A stretch of DNA of 64,000 bases, taken from Manis javanica (taxonomy: Eukaryota > Chordata > Mammalia > Pholidota > Manidae). The stretch covers positions 10,842,501-10,906,500 of the forward strand of contig NC_133167.1 in assembly GCF_040802235.1 (NCBI RefSeq), given 5' to 3'. Shown piece by piece: positions 1 to 10,660 of the stretch. A program made the translations under genes and the position numbers. The notes beneath the pieces were generated by a model that was given only the letters and a program-made list of their open reading frames with translations, was not told where the DNA came from and did no database searches. Every line of letters starts with the position of its first letter. Position 1 is the stretch's first letter.

Positions 1-600
1 CCGAGGGGCTTTGTGCACTTGCTTGGGAGCTTTTCATTATTTTCCAGGCTGTGAGTTTGGTCTAGACTGCAGCCTTCCTGGGGCTTGGCTGGCCTCTTTG
101 TTTTGGGGAAGCGTATTGCTTCACAGTAAGACCATCTGACAGCTGTTATCTGCGACCTGAGACAGAACTGCCAGCGATGAGAGCCAGAGGCAGCCGAGCT
201 GCCCTCCCCGCAGGCCTCCCGGCTCCCCAGGCCCCGCCGTCTGGGACCACCCGAGGAAGGGGACCAGTGCGACACCAAATGCTCAGGGGAGGACGGGCGG
301 CTTCTCTACCCACCAAGGCCGGAGCCCCTGACAACTGCGAGACCCATCAGACTCAGGTGGAGGGGTGTCGACGGGGATCTTCTCCTTCCAGCGTTCCCTC
401 GTTCCTGTCCTCCCCTCCTGGCCCCCTTCCCTTCATCTCTGCCTTTCATAAAAACCTGTGGGCTGGCTGCTGGGTAACAGCGCTCCAGGGGGCATGGCAG
501 AGAAAACACCCAGTACAAGCCAGTGATCCCTGTCTTCACAGAGGTTCCCCACCACATGGAGAATAAAATCCACGCTATTTATCAGGACACCATGACCCTG
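1..600. other. Unassigned GC-richer stretch
   Basis: No repeat family or gene recognised. Roughly 170-430 is GC-rich with scattered CpG. Open frames of 129 codons (plus) and 83 codons (minus) overlap each other here. GC-rich DNA has few stop codons, so this is not evidence of coding. There is no clear splice-site pair, TATA box or Kozak-supported start, and CpG density looks too low and too short for a classical CpG island. Confidence 0.4.
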
Positions 601-1010
601 AGCGAAGGGTCTCCCGTCTCGCGCCTGGCTCCCCCATCCGCCCTCCACCAGTCTTTGCTCCACTCACTGCTGTCAGCCCGTTCCCCACTCAGAGCCGTTG
701 CCTTCGCGCACCATCCCCTCCTGAAATGCTCTGGCTTCAAAACTTCCCATAACTGCTCCCCACTTCCCCTGGTCGCCGTCCAAATGCTCTTTGCGAATCT
801 CCCCCTGCCTCTAATTGCTCTCTATTGCATATTGTGTTTCAGTTTCTCACAGCGCTATCTTTATCTGAAATGATCTCTGTATTTATGTGTTTGCTTGTTT
901 ATTTCTGCCTTTATCTCCCAAAGCCTCTCTCTTTATTTTCCATCTGGTCTCCAGTGGCTGAAACAGTTTGTCTTCAATAAATATCTGTTGAATGAATGGA
1001 TAAATAAGTA
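600..1010 (+). repeat. L2 LINE, 3' end
   Basis: The segment follows the L2 3' region: a pyrimidine-rich run with Phe/Leu-like codons, then text resembling the L2 tail, ending in tcaataaatatctgttgaat plus a GAATGAATGGATAA-type tail near 975-1005. That ending is the hallmark of L2 3' termini. Divergence is high, as expected for this very old family. The 116-codon open frame at 523-873 is a by-product. Confidence 0.75.
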
Positions 1011-1084
1011 CTTTAGCGAGGGACATGAGAAATAATAAGAACATCACAACTAATGATAAATAATCACGATTGACTTTTTTTGGT

Positions 1085-1300
1085 GTTTTACTGACCACTG
1101 TGTTTTATGTGTACTATCTCCAATCTTCAAAACAATTCTGAGAGAGAATATTATCTTTATGTTTTTGCCAAAAAACAAAAAGGAGGCTCCCAAGAGTTGG
1201 TATTTTCCCAAGGCCACCCACCTCGCAGGGGATGGACCTGGGATTCCTCCTCAGACCCGTCTGACTCTGCAGCCAGCAGTCATTCTTTCCTCTTGACCAT
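1085..1300 (-). repeat. MIR SINE, antisense
   Basis: Reads as the reverse complement of MIR. A block like 'tactatctccaatcttcaaaacaattctgag' matches the antisense 'tcacaacaaccctatgag' core. It is followed by an ~'aggctcccaagagttggtattttcccaaggccac' stretch and a 'gggatggacctgggattc' counterpart of the tRNA-like 5' part. It is diverged and partly rearranged. Confidence 0.65.
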
Positions 1301-2455
1301 AATGTGTAATACACATAAACAACTATAATGTAAGCCAGAAAGAGATAAGCTCCATGGGAGGCCCAGATAAAACATCATGGGAATTCAAAGGAGGAGGAAG
1401 TGGCCTCCGGATGAGGGCCACAGGAAAGGCTTGTGACAAGGTGATCTTATTTTTCTGGACCCGTGCCCCTGAAGATGCGCGGGAAGGAGGAGGGGGTTCG
1501 GCCAGTTGGAGGTGGAATGTGAAATCCCACGGTGTGTTGAAGGAAAACACCAGAAGGCCACCATGGGTGTGAGTGTGTGTGCACATGTGTGCATTATAGT
1601 AGGAAGTAGAAAGGCAAGAACAAGATGATTTTAAATTCTATTGAGAGACAGTAGTACATAATATTTTTTTCTTTTATCCAGTCCTAACTCTGATTCTTAT
1701 TTGAAGTCAAAAGCACACATCTGTATCTATCAGAGCAAGGGCTTTGTATAAACATCTACAATCCTACATTTCTGTTTAAGCAAACCTCACTATTTATCTA
1801 GAAAAAAAGTTCATTTTCCTATGGAGTCACATTTAAATTTCAGAAGCAGTCTAAATGTTCCCAGGCCTATCTAGCCAGGATTGGGGCGGGTTACATGTGA
1901 CCACTTTACCACTTCAACCCACAAGTTTTCATGATTCAGTGTCTGTATCTACTCAGGTAGGATTTATGTCCCCTTCAAAATCTCTGACCAGATTTTCCTT
2001 AAGTCTTCAGAGCACATGAGCTGTGTTTACAGACAGTCCTTGCTTGTACTGCTTTGCCCCCTGTCTGCTGCTGGGTCCTGCAGTCTCACACGCTCCTGGA
2101 CTCTGTGCATTCGGCCACGCCCCCTGCCTATGGCTCCAAACCCACAGTCCCCTTTCCAAATCACCTGCGTTCCTTCCTGTCCTCTCAGCAGTGCCGCCAG
2201 CTGCTATGGTCCTCAGAGGACAGGGACAATGGCCTCCTCTCTCCTGAGGGCTAAGACCTATGGGGAGTCCTGGGAACCAGAATCAAAAGCACAGCAAAAA
2301 GACTGCCAATCAAAACAGAGTCCATTTAGGTTGATATCAATATGCTGTTAGGGAGCTGCATGTAAATGTTATAAACCCCTAATGATGTCGACATGAGAGT
2401 AACAGTATAAAGTAATGGAGGTCCTGTAACTTGGTTGGTTTCCTGATCTTACAGG
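1300..2455. other. Unassigned single-copy-like DNA
   Basis: I recognise no gene or repeat family with confidence. The part at 1330-1500 is purine-rich (ggaggaggaagtgg) and may be a decayed antisense L2 piece. Overlapping open frames on both strands at 1323-1594 and 2016-2351 have no splice or start context and look like chance. Confidence 0.4.
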
Positions 2456-3435
2456 TGAAAAGACAAAAAATGTAAGTCATAACTGACTAACCAAATAGTG
2501 GAAGTAAAAGTATATTAAATTGTAAAGATAAATATTACAAACTAAAACTGAGTAATGGAAGAAAGAGTAGTGGGGAGAAAATAAAACTCCAATAATAAAA
2601 AATAGTAAAAACTAAGGAAACTATTAAGAAGATAATCACAGAAATAGACAACATTAAGACTGTCAGGGAATATACTGTATAACTTCATAAAAATAAATTT
2701 GTGAGCTTGGTTATAATGGATAACTTTTCTGGATAACAAGTTATGAAAACTGATCCTGGAATAAATTAGAGGTGGAAATGTTAGAAAATAACAACAAAGG
2801 AAAGCTTAAAGACTTTATATATTGGAAAACTAAGATATTATTAAATAGCACTCAACTTAAAAAGGAAATTATAAAGAAAAATAAAAATGTTTAGCAATGA
2901 AAGATATGAAAATAGTATAGTTCAGCATTTGTGGGACAAAACAAATACTTGTACTGAAATGTTCAGAAGTAATTTATTCATATTAATCCTAAATTAGAAA
3001 CATATAAAATATCCATCAACACTTAAACAACTAAAACAATTATGGTATATCCATACAATGGAATACTACCCAGGAATATAAAGGACTGAACTATTGAGTA
3101 CAACAACAGGATGGCTCTAAAGAACATTATGCTGAGCAAGAAAACACCAGACATAAAAAAGTACGCTCTGTTTCCATTTATGTAAAATTCTAGAAGAAGT
3201 AAAACTAATCTAATAGTATTAGAAAGCAGATCTGTGGTAGCTTTGTTGAAGGGTCAGAAAAGATTGACTGAAAAAAGGCATGAGGGAGCACTTTGGAGGG
3301 GGGCAGTGGATATGTAAATGTGGTTGGTTACTCAGGGGTATACACATTTTAAAATGTAACAACCTGTCCACTTTAAATAGCTACATTTTATTTTGTGTAA
3401 ACTATATATCAATGAAGTCTGATTTTTAAAATTCT
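2455..3435 (+). repeat. L1M-type LINE, distal ORF2 and 3' end
   Basis: From about 3005 the sequence follows the L1 ORF2 C-terminal/3' region: 'ttatggtatatccatacaat', 'ggaatactacccagga', 'cattatgctgagcaag', a 'gtttccatttatgtaaaatt' block, 'gcagatctgtggtagc', and a terminal 'ctttaaatagctacatttta' with 'atatatcaatgaagtctgat'. This is the usual order for a mammalian L1M 3' end. The A-rich 2455-3000 stretch is probably upstream ORF2 of the same copy, but I can match it only weakly. All reading frames are destroyed. Confidence 0.8.
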
Positions 3436-3449
3436 GTATTTACAAATTA

Positions 3450-4500
3450 TCACTCTGAAGGAATTTTATAACTTCAAATAAATTTACTTGGAAATAAGGA
3501 AGGTTGAAAATAAAGATGCTAATCAACTTGAGTAGTTGAAAAGAGAGCAAAAGAGCAAATTCAAAGAAAAAAGAAGGAAGGAAACAGTGTAACAACAAAA
3601 TAATAGTAAAGATTAACAAAATCAAAATTCTTAGAAAATATAATAAGATAAAAAAAAATTCCTGGCAGGACTACTAAAGGAAGAAAAGAGAAGATACAAA
3701 TAAACATAAAATTCAGAGGAAACAAGGGAGAATAGCTCTAGATATTTGGGAAAATTTTTTTAAAGTTTTGTATAATACACATTCATGTGCTAATAATATT
3801 TGGAAGTCCAGATGAAATGCATGTTTTTCTAGTAAAATATAAAATATCAGCATTGATGAAAAGCAAAATAGATAGCTTGAACAGATCAGCAAGCATTAAA
3901 GAAATGAAAATGATAGCCAAAAAATCATAATTCTTCACCTAAACTCCTGGCCCACATGGTTTTGCAGGTGAGTTTTATTTGTATTTTAAGAAACAGTTAT
4001 TCTTGTCTTAAGGAGTAGTTTCAAAAAAAGAGAAGGACAGAGAGAAAAAAAGCAAAGAAAGAAAGAAACAAAAAAGGAAAGAAAATGAGGAAATTCTGCT
4101 CAGCTCATTTTGTAACTAGTGTAATCTTGATCACCAAACCATATTAAAATAATTTACACATCCATATCCAAGAAAGTGATAAGCCCATTTCATCAAATAA
4201 TATAAATGTGAGAATTCTAAATAAAATAGGAACATATTAATCCAATAATGTATTTAAAACAAAATCCAATATGATCAAGGGGATTTTATCTCAGGAATGC
4301 AAGGATGGTTCATCACTGTAAACTTTATAAAGGTAATTCATGACATTAATGGATTAAATGAGAAAAACCATGTGAGTTTTTTAAGTAATAGAAAGCTGTA
4401 TGTGTTAACACCCATTTATCATGAACACAACAGTCCCCTAGGATTAGAAAGGAATTTCTTTAAATTGAAAACACTTGTGTATTGAAAATTTACTGAAAAC
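3450..4500 (+). repeat. L1 LINE ORF2 fragment (reverse transcriptase region), decayed
   Basis: A second L1 piece. The A-rich part at 3540-3930 resembles the ORF2 stretch before the reverse transcriptase core. At 3948-3985 the text matches the conserved 'GPDGF(T)GEF' coding block (ggcccacatggttttgcagg). At 4297-4400 the translated frame contains QGWF...VIHDINGLNEKNH, the counterpart of the L1 segment GWFN...INVIHHINKLKDKNH. Frameshifts and stops throughout make it a dead copy. It starts ORF2-internal and directly follows a 3' end in the same orientation, so it is a separate insertion. Confidence 0.8.
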
Positions 4501-4659
4501 ATTGTAACTAATGGGCAGTTTTTTCATAGACTAAGCAATACAAAAGAAATATGAACACCAAATCATTCCATCAGAACAATGATCAGAATAAAGAACTTAA
4601 GGTCAGAGCCCTGACTGTATGGGTCTTAGTAAATTATACTTAAAGCTAAAACTACATTA

Positions 4660-4696
4660 TTGATCAGTGTTCTCCAGAGAAACAGAACCAATAGGA

Positions 4697-4733
<37 letters not shown>

Positions 4734-4735
4734 AC
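4660..4735 (+). repeat. 5' arm of an LTR-like interspersed repeat
   Basis: The sequence gtgttctccagagaaacag followed by aaccaatagga is the end arm shared with copies at 40175, 52174 and 53231. A TG microsatellite starts directly after it (4699-4730). After the microsatellite the sequence no longer follows this family but switches to a different LTR-like element. Confidence 0.65.
4699..4730. repeat. (TG)n microsatellite
   Basis: Sixteen uninterrupted TG units (32 bp) follow the ggatc end of the repeat arm. They flank into 'tacacacctc'. Minus-strand frames here give His/Thr runs that are not genes. Confidence 0.95.
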
Positions 4736-5285
4736 ACCTCTGGATAGTGAGGAGGAGCTGTAGATTGAGTTCAATCACCAATGGGCAATCATGCCTATGT
4801 AACAGCCCATATATAAACCCAAAAAAGAGTAGGTTTCTGGGTTGGTGAACGTGTGGAACTTTGGGGAGAGTGGCACACACAGAGAGGACATGAAAACTTC
4901 ATACCTTTCCCCATATCTTGCCATTTATTTCCTCTTCCATTTGGCTGTTCCTGAGTTATATATTTTTATAACAAACCAGTAATCTGGTAAGTAAAATGTT
5001 TCTCTAGGTTCTGTGAGTCACTCTAGCAAATGAATCAGACTTAAGGCAGGGGTCATTGTAATCTCCAATCTATAGCCAGTCAGTCATATGCAAGAGTGAC
5101 AACCTGGGTATAAACTGGCATCTGAAGTTGGTGGGGGGCTGTTTTGTGGGCCTGAACCTCTTAACCCATGGGAATCTGGTATATCTCCAGGTAGATAGTG
5201 TCAGAATTGAATTAAATTGTAGGACACCCAACTGGTGTTGGAAAGTTGCTTATATGTGTGGGAATTGGAGTTGGTGATCAGAAAG
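4735..5285 (+). repeat. LTR-like retroelement, family name not assigned
   Basis: The order of landmarks matches a widespread mammalian LTR-like repeat: 'caatcatgcctatgtaac', 'gggttggtgaacgtgtgg', 'tttggggagagtggcacac', 'ggctgttcctgagttatat', 'aaccagtaatctggtaag', 'ctctagcaaatgaatc', 'ccaggtagatagtgtcagaa', 'gtaggacacccaactggtgt'. I recall this block from mammalian genomes but cannot name the family with certainty. No internal retroviral genes follow, so this is a solitary element. It sits between L1 fragments of the same orientation and probably split one older L1. Confidence 0.65.
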
Positions 5286-5374
5286 TTAGCAGGGAAAACT
5301 TTTTAAGTGTAATGTCAAAAGCAAGACCATGAAGTAAAATTCTGAGAAATTTTTTTTGTATCAACATTAAGGAT

Positions 5375-6265
5375 TTCTGTTCAACAAGGTCATCACAGCT
5401 CAAGTGGATAGATCAATAACACAATGAAAGAAGGTATTTGCAATGTCTAAAGCCAAGGCTTAATATTCAGATTAATCAAAAACCTTAAAAATCAAAAAGA
5501 AAATACAGAGAACCCATTAGAAAAGTGGGAAAGGATATGAATGGCAGGATACTGATGAGGACACCCCCAAAACTAACCAGCATTTAAAGAGAAATCAAAA
5601 CTAAAATAATAACAGTGTATTGGTGTATACCTACTGGGATGACAGCTTAGAAAACTAGATAATTAGTGGGGTTCAGAAAATAGAAATTAGTATATACTGC
5701 TGGTGGGAATGTAAGCCAGTCAGCCACTGGTCAGATTAAATAGATACACACCTAGGATCTAGCAGTTCTCCCAGATGAGCTCTCACATAGGTTCTAAGTG
5801 CAAAGATATTAATTGCAGAGCCACTTGTTGTGGAAGCAGGCTTGAGGACCACCTGGGTGCCCATCCCTGGAAGAGTGGAGATTCTAAAATCAAGAGGATG
5901 CCCACCTTGGAGTTTATGGCACTAGTCAGAGGCAGTGGGTCTGACATTTGCGGAGTGACGTGGGTGGGTCTCTAAAGAGTGCTTGAGGGAAAAGGTAACA
6001 AACGGAATGAAACATACAGCGCAATACCATTTATGTAAATTAAAGAATGCACAAAAAACCCAATGCACGGTTCACCAGGATACATTTTTCAGAAAGATAC
6101 TTATTTAATGTATTAGAATGTTACCTGTATGAGAGGGGAAGGGAATGGGAGGGTTCGTGGGGGTAAAAAGAAATAGGTACTTTCAAAATATAAATAAGAG
6201 GAAACTTTGTGAAACAAATGGTAATAAGGTGTCATGAACTGAAGAGTGTGAGAAACTTGAACTAT
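5375..6265 (+). repeat. L1 LINE, ORF2 C-terminal part and 3' end, decayed
   Basis: Landmarks in order: 'aacccattagaaaagtggg' (the ORF2 'KNPI..W' region), 'atactgctggtgggaatgta', 'gcagttctcccagat', 'agatattaattgcagagcca', 'aataccatttatgtaaatta', then a purine-rich 3' segment 'gtatgagaggggaaggga'. Order and orientation agree with one truncated L1M copy. It may be the downstream half of the ORF2 fragment at 3450-4500, separated by the LTR-like insertion at 4660-5285 and by deletion. Confidence 0.7.
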
Positions 6266-6309
6266 GTTCTTGGGGCTTGAAAAACAAAACAGTACTAAAA
6301 TATAAACTG

Positions 6310-7210
6310 AACAAATGACACAAACGAAATAGAGAAGTTCATGAAAGTGAAACCTTGGAAAGTCCCCACCCAGATGGTTTCACAGAGAAGTTCTACCAAA
6401 TCTTTAAAAGAACAGACAATGCTAGTGTTATTCAGGCTGTTTCAGAGCAGAAAAAGAGAAAGCTTCTACGTGATTTTTATAAGGCCAGGAGAATATTGAC
6501 CTCACAGCCCAACAAAGATGGAGCACAAGGAAGCCATAAACAATATTATATGGCTATCAATGAAAAAATTCTATATAAAATATTAGCAAACAGACTCCAG
6601 CAACATGTTACAAGAATAATTCACCACAATCAAGTGGTGGTTATTTCAGGAATAAAAGGATAATTAAAACATAAGAAGTTTACCGTAATTTAGCACATCA
6701 GTAACTGAAATTTTGAAAGGTCATTTGTCCCAATATATCCAGAAAAGGCATTTGATAATAGTCAATATCCATTTTTCAAAATCCTTTTTTAAAGCCCCTT
6801 AATACGTAGAAAGAACTGGAAACTTGTATTGTCATTCGTAGGGGCTAGTTATGTAAATTATGATGTGTATACACAATGAAATGCTCTGTTCTTACAGAGA
6901 GAGAATGAAGGAAATCTTTATTATTGATTTGGAAAAATCTCCAAGACAGATAGGTAAGTGAAAAAAGCAGGTATGGATGAGAAAGAATTATATATTATCA
7001 GTATATAAGAAAAGAGGGGGGCGGGGAAAGATATGTTTGTGTTATTTTGCATATCTGGGAGGATAATAAGAATGTGAAATCATGGTTACAGAGGTGTGTT
7101 GTTGATGGGGAGAAGTTGGAACCGAATGAGAAGAGGAAGGCTTTTTACAGTATACTTTTTTGTACTTTGCAAATAAATTATATGAATCTATTACCTATTA
7201 AAAATATTAA
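6310..7210 (+). repeat. L1 LINE with reverse transcriptase fragment and 3' end
   Basis: The open frame at 6355-6663 (102 codons) translates to a clear L1 ORF2 piece. It contains SPHPDGFTEKFYQIFK (family: SPGPDGFTGEFYQTFK), NEKILYKILANRLQQH (family: DAKILNKILANRIQQH) and IIHHNQVVVISGIKG (family: IIHHDQVGFIPGMQG). A counterpart of AEKAFDKIQHPF lies at 6735-6770. After an internal deletion the sequence resumes as a 3' end at about 6860-7200 ('aaaatctccaagacagata', 'agtgaaaaaagcagg', 'atcatggttacagaggtg'). The catalytic FADD-type segment is absent, so it is not functional. The 102-codon frame is a relic and not a gene. Confidence 0.85.
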
Positions 7211-7384
7211 AACTTGAAAAAGAAGTTAAAAATTTGTGCTACCATGATTAATGTGCTCTCAGTATAAGTGATAATACTTCCAATGCTGCTTTCTGATATG
7301 GTCATGGATTAAATTAAAAATAAATGAATGGTCACAATTATTTTGAATGTATAACCATAGACTTTTTAATCTGGAGTGGACTTT

Positions 7385-7500
7385 AAACTAAATGGTCATC
7401 TGGGGAAATTCAAACTTTCATTTGCCAGGTAGGAAAAGTGAAACCCAGAGAAATGGTCTGTGTTACACTGTCAGAGCTAAGCTAGAAGTAAGGTGTTTTG
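7385..7500 (-). repeat. MIR-like fragment, antisense
   Basis: The text 'aggaaaagtgaaacccagag' followed by 'tgtcagagctaagctagaag' matches the antisense MIR core (a 'gaggaaactgaggcacagag' and 'cacacagctagtaagt' pattern). It is short and diverged. Confidence 0.5.
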
Positions 7501-7885
7501 CATTTTCTTATTGATTCATTGGCAACTTTACTTATCATTTATGTAATTCATTTCAGGCTATTTTCTCTCCCTTGTTCCTGCTCAGGTGGCTCCTTCAGTA
7601 TTCATTTTAGTATTCACTCAGTATCCCTTTGTCCTCCAAGCTCATTTTCCCCCAGTGGGGAATCAAATTTCTGAAAGTCATGGCCGAAGGCTGGAATGAC
7701 ACCTAAATTTACCTGGATACAGAAGCATTTTGCTTGAGGTCTTATCCTGAAGTTATATGTCATAGAAAAACTCCAAGGTCTAGGAATTTTCTTCTGAAAG
7801 CCAAGAACTTTCAGTAATTTGGGGGCCTGGTGGAGGCTTTCTGTTTTTTTGGAATAATAACAATGATAAACAATAAAGCTTAACA
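7500..7885. other. Unassigned
   Basis: No repeat or gene recognised. The 90-codon minus-strand frame at 7614-7886 has no homology I recognise and no supporting signals. Confidence 0.4.
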
Positions 7886-8115
7886 TCTATTGGATTCTCT
7901 CTATAAACAAGGGACCAAGCCAATTTCTCCACCTGCATTAACTCATTTAATCTTCATGACAGTCCCAGATAGATACTCTCATAAAGCCTATTTCACAGAG
8001 GAAGAAATGAAGGCCCATGGAGGTTAATCAGCTCAAGTTTGCAGAACTGGTTAGTAGTGGAACTGAGGTGCAGACACAGGAAGTCTAACTCTAAAATCAG
8101 AGCCTTATTGTTTTC
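7885..8115 (-). repeat. MIR SINE, antisense
   Basis: Good antisense match in order: 'attaactcatttaatcttca', 'tgacagtcccagatagatac', 'tatttcacagaggaag', 'ggttagtagtggaactgag', 'gtctaactctaaaatcagag'. This is nearly the full MIR core plus the tRNA-related part. Confidence 0.85.
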
Positions 8116-8790
8116 TAGGGTGCTTCTGTCAAAAGGATCATTTTTTTTTTTTTTTACATTTCTAAATCATTTCCTTCCCCACTTCTCTCACACCTGCTGA
8201 GTTAGAAATGTCTTCTTTCTGTGTTTTCAGGAATCTGAATGCAGGGAGTTCTGATGGCAGGCTACCAACAGTTCTTTTTCCTGACACTTTCTTTTGTCCA
8301 AGACTTCACTTGAGAAGATATCAGAACCCTGCAAGATTATTTCTCCTTGTCAGGTACCTACACTTCAGCAAGAATGATTTTGAGTAATATTTTGTTAACA
8401 TGCCATAAGAGTAATATGTCAATTTGTAAAGACTTTTTTCCTCAGAGAATCAGTTATTGAGTTTTAGAGGAACTCAAATGCAATAATAGTTATGCATTAT
8501 GGCTTTTTGAAAAAAATGCTGCTTGCATTGCTTTCAAGTTAAAATAATAAGTCAAATAATGTCGATACTTTGTTGTCTAATACAGACCTTAGGGAATTTA
8601 TTTTAATACATAAAGGTGATTTATAATGTATATGCCAATAATATTTTAATTTTATAAGAAATAAATATTTGAAAGTCTTTAAATATTTTTCTTTAATGGC
8701 ATAGATATTCTTTTGCCATTTTTTATTTATAAAAATATAATTGATTTACTTATGTAATAGGATGTTAAAGATACAATACTATCTTGACAT
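8115..8790. other. Unassigned AT-rich DNA
   Basis: Contains a T-run near 8140-8155 and AT-rich sequence at 8580-8760. No gene, no recognised repeat family. Confidence 0.4.
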
Positions 8791-9735
8791 CTAATGTGAT
8801 ATCAAAGTACAATAAATGCTGACACCACATACAAAATGAACTCAACATGGACCAAAGACCTTCATGTAACAGCTAAATAATAAAACTCTTAAAAGAAAAC
8901 ATAGGTGTGAATCTTTGTGACCTTGGATTAAGTAATAGTTTCTTAAATACAGTGCCTAAAGCACAAGGAAACAGAGAAAAAAATAGTAAATTTAGACATG
9001 ATGAAACTAAAAAACCTTTATGCCTCAAACAACACTATCAGGAAAATAAAAAATGACCCACAGATTGGGATAAAATATTGCAAATCATTTATCTGGTAAG
9101 AGTTTCATGTTGAGAATAGATAAAGAACTCTTGTAAGTCAGCAACAAAAAGACAAGTTAACCCGGTTAAGAAACTGGCAAAGAATTTGAACAGACATTTC
9201 TCTGAGAAAATACACACACGGCCAATGGACAATGAGCATATGAAAAGGTGGTCAACATCATTAACCATTAGAGAAATGCGAACCACCTTCAGAATGAGAT
9301 ACCCTTTTACATCCCCTAGGGGGTCTGTGATAAAAAGACAGTAGCGAGTGTTGACAAGAATGTATAGAAATCAGAACCCTTATATGTTTGGGGTTATAAA
9401 ATTGTATTGCCATTTGAAGAATAGCCTTGCAGGTCTTCAAAATATTCATCAGAGTGTTGTCATGTCACCCAGCAGTTCCACTCTTTGGTATACACCCAAG
9501 AGAACTGAAAACATGTTCACACAATAACTTATACATGTTATTCATAGTAGCCAAAAAAATGAAGACAGCCCAACTGATGAATGGATAAACAAATGTGGTA
9601 TGCTATACAATGGCATTATTCAGCCAGAAAAGGGAATGTAATACTGATATGTGCTTCAATATGAATGAACCTTGAAAACATGCTAAGAAAAAGAAGCCAT
9701 CACTATACCACCCAATACTGTCAGATGACCCAAAG
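8790..9735 (+). repeat. L1 LINE, ORF2 C-terminus and 3' end
   Basis: Best-preserved L1 end in the window. Landmarks in order: 'ggaccaaagaccttcatgta', 'ctcttaaaagaaaacatagg', 'aatctttgtgaccttggatt', 'tcaggaaaataaaaaatgac', 'aaagaatttgaacagacatt', 'ggccaatggacaatgagcat', 'agcagttccactctttggta', 'tagtagccaaaaaaatgaag', 'caactgatgaatggataaac', 'tgctaagaaaaagaagccat'. These follow the C-terminal ORF2 and 3' end of old L1s. Frames are interrupted by many stops. Confidence 0.9.
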
Positions 9736-10325
9736 TGGCTAAACACCATTTATAAAAGGTTTTGAACAAATTCCTCAAAGCTCTTACTCAAAGTCAACTG
9801 GACTCTGACAACGGGAATTGAGTTACAGTGACGAAGTCCATCCATTTTGTCTTGTAGCTTTGTTTCCCTCCTATTGAGGATGACAAGGAGGAACTTTACA
9901 CCTTGTCCTTGGTCTGTAGACATCATTGTGACATTGTGATTTCTTTGTTTCTGAAACCCATGTGGGATGGGGGGTAAGGAAGCAGGGGTCTGGGACTGTG
10001 GCATCCTGGAGACTGTGCAAATTTGCTGTGTTGTACCTTGCTACTGTTGTTGAGGAAAAGCAGATGATCTTAACAGACTTTGGGACATGGATCCTATCAA
10101 AGTGTGCTCTGTACTTACACCTTCATCCAAGCCAACACTCCAAGGGTGAGAAAAAATGAGAAGTGCATGTTCTAGCAGTCAGCAGTGACATTTGGTTGAC
10201 CAGCTGTGGCCATTCTTCATTCACAAAGCACCTGAGGATTAAGTTTGCTACTTATTTAATGAAAAGGAAAATGGGGATACCTATATGAATGCAGAATAAA
10301 CTGGTTATTAATTAATGGGCCTAAG
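9735..10325. other. Unassigned
   Basis: No repeat or gene recognised. Open frames of 84 (minus) and 65 (plus) codons are chance-length. Confidence 0.4.
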
Positions 10326-10660
10326 CCTGTGCATTGGTTTCCTGTCATTGCTGTAACAAATAACTACGAATATGGTGGCTTAAAACAACGCACATTTATT
10401 CTGTTTTATTCTGGAAATCACAAGCCTGGGCTCAGGGTTACTGGGCCAAAATCAAGATTTCAGCAGGGCTGTGTTCCCTTGGGGTTTCCAGTGAGTGAGT
10501 ACATTTAGAACTCACTTGGATAATCTAGGAAAATCTCCCCATCTCAAGATCCTCAATTTAATCACACCTGTAAAGATTCTTTGTCCATATAAGATAATAT
10601 GTACAGTTTCCAAAGACATCCTCAGTATGTTTGGTGGGGGACAATATGCAGTTGACCAAA
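10325..10660 (-). repeat. MaLR/ERVL-type LTR, antisense, partial
   Basis: Starts like the reverse of an old LTR: 'ttggtttcctgtcattgctg', 'taacaaataactacgaat', 'ggtggcttaaaacaac', 'tttattctg', 'aaaatcaagatttcagcagg'. It ends with 'aatctccccatctcaagatc', 'aatcacacctgtaaag' and 'catataagataatatg'. The middle of the element is missing. The exact subfamily is uncertain. Confidence 0.7.

Noticed and set aside
177..566. 129-codon frame in GC-rich DNA at the left edge
   Set aside because: Overlapped by an open minus frame of similar quality. Explained by low stop frequency in GC-rich sequence.
4735..5285. Intact endogenous retrovirus
   Set aside because: No gag/pol/env frames and no second LTR nearby. 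Only solitary LTR-like elements occur in the window.
6355..6663. 102-codon frame with reverse transcriptase similarity
   Set aside because: Real similarity, but to a dead L1 ORF2. It lacks the catalytic segment and is annotated as repeat, not as a gene.
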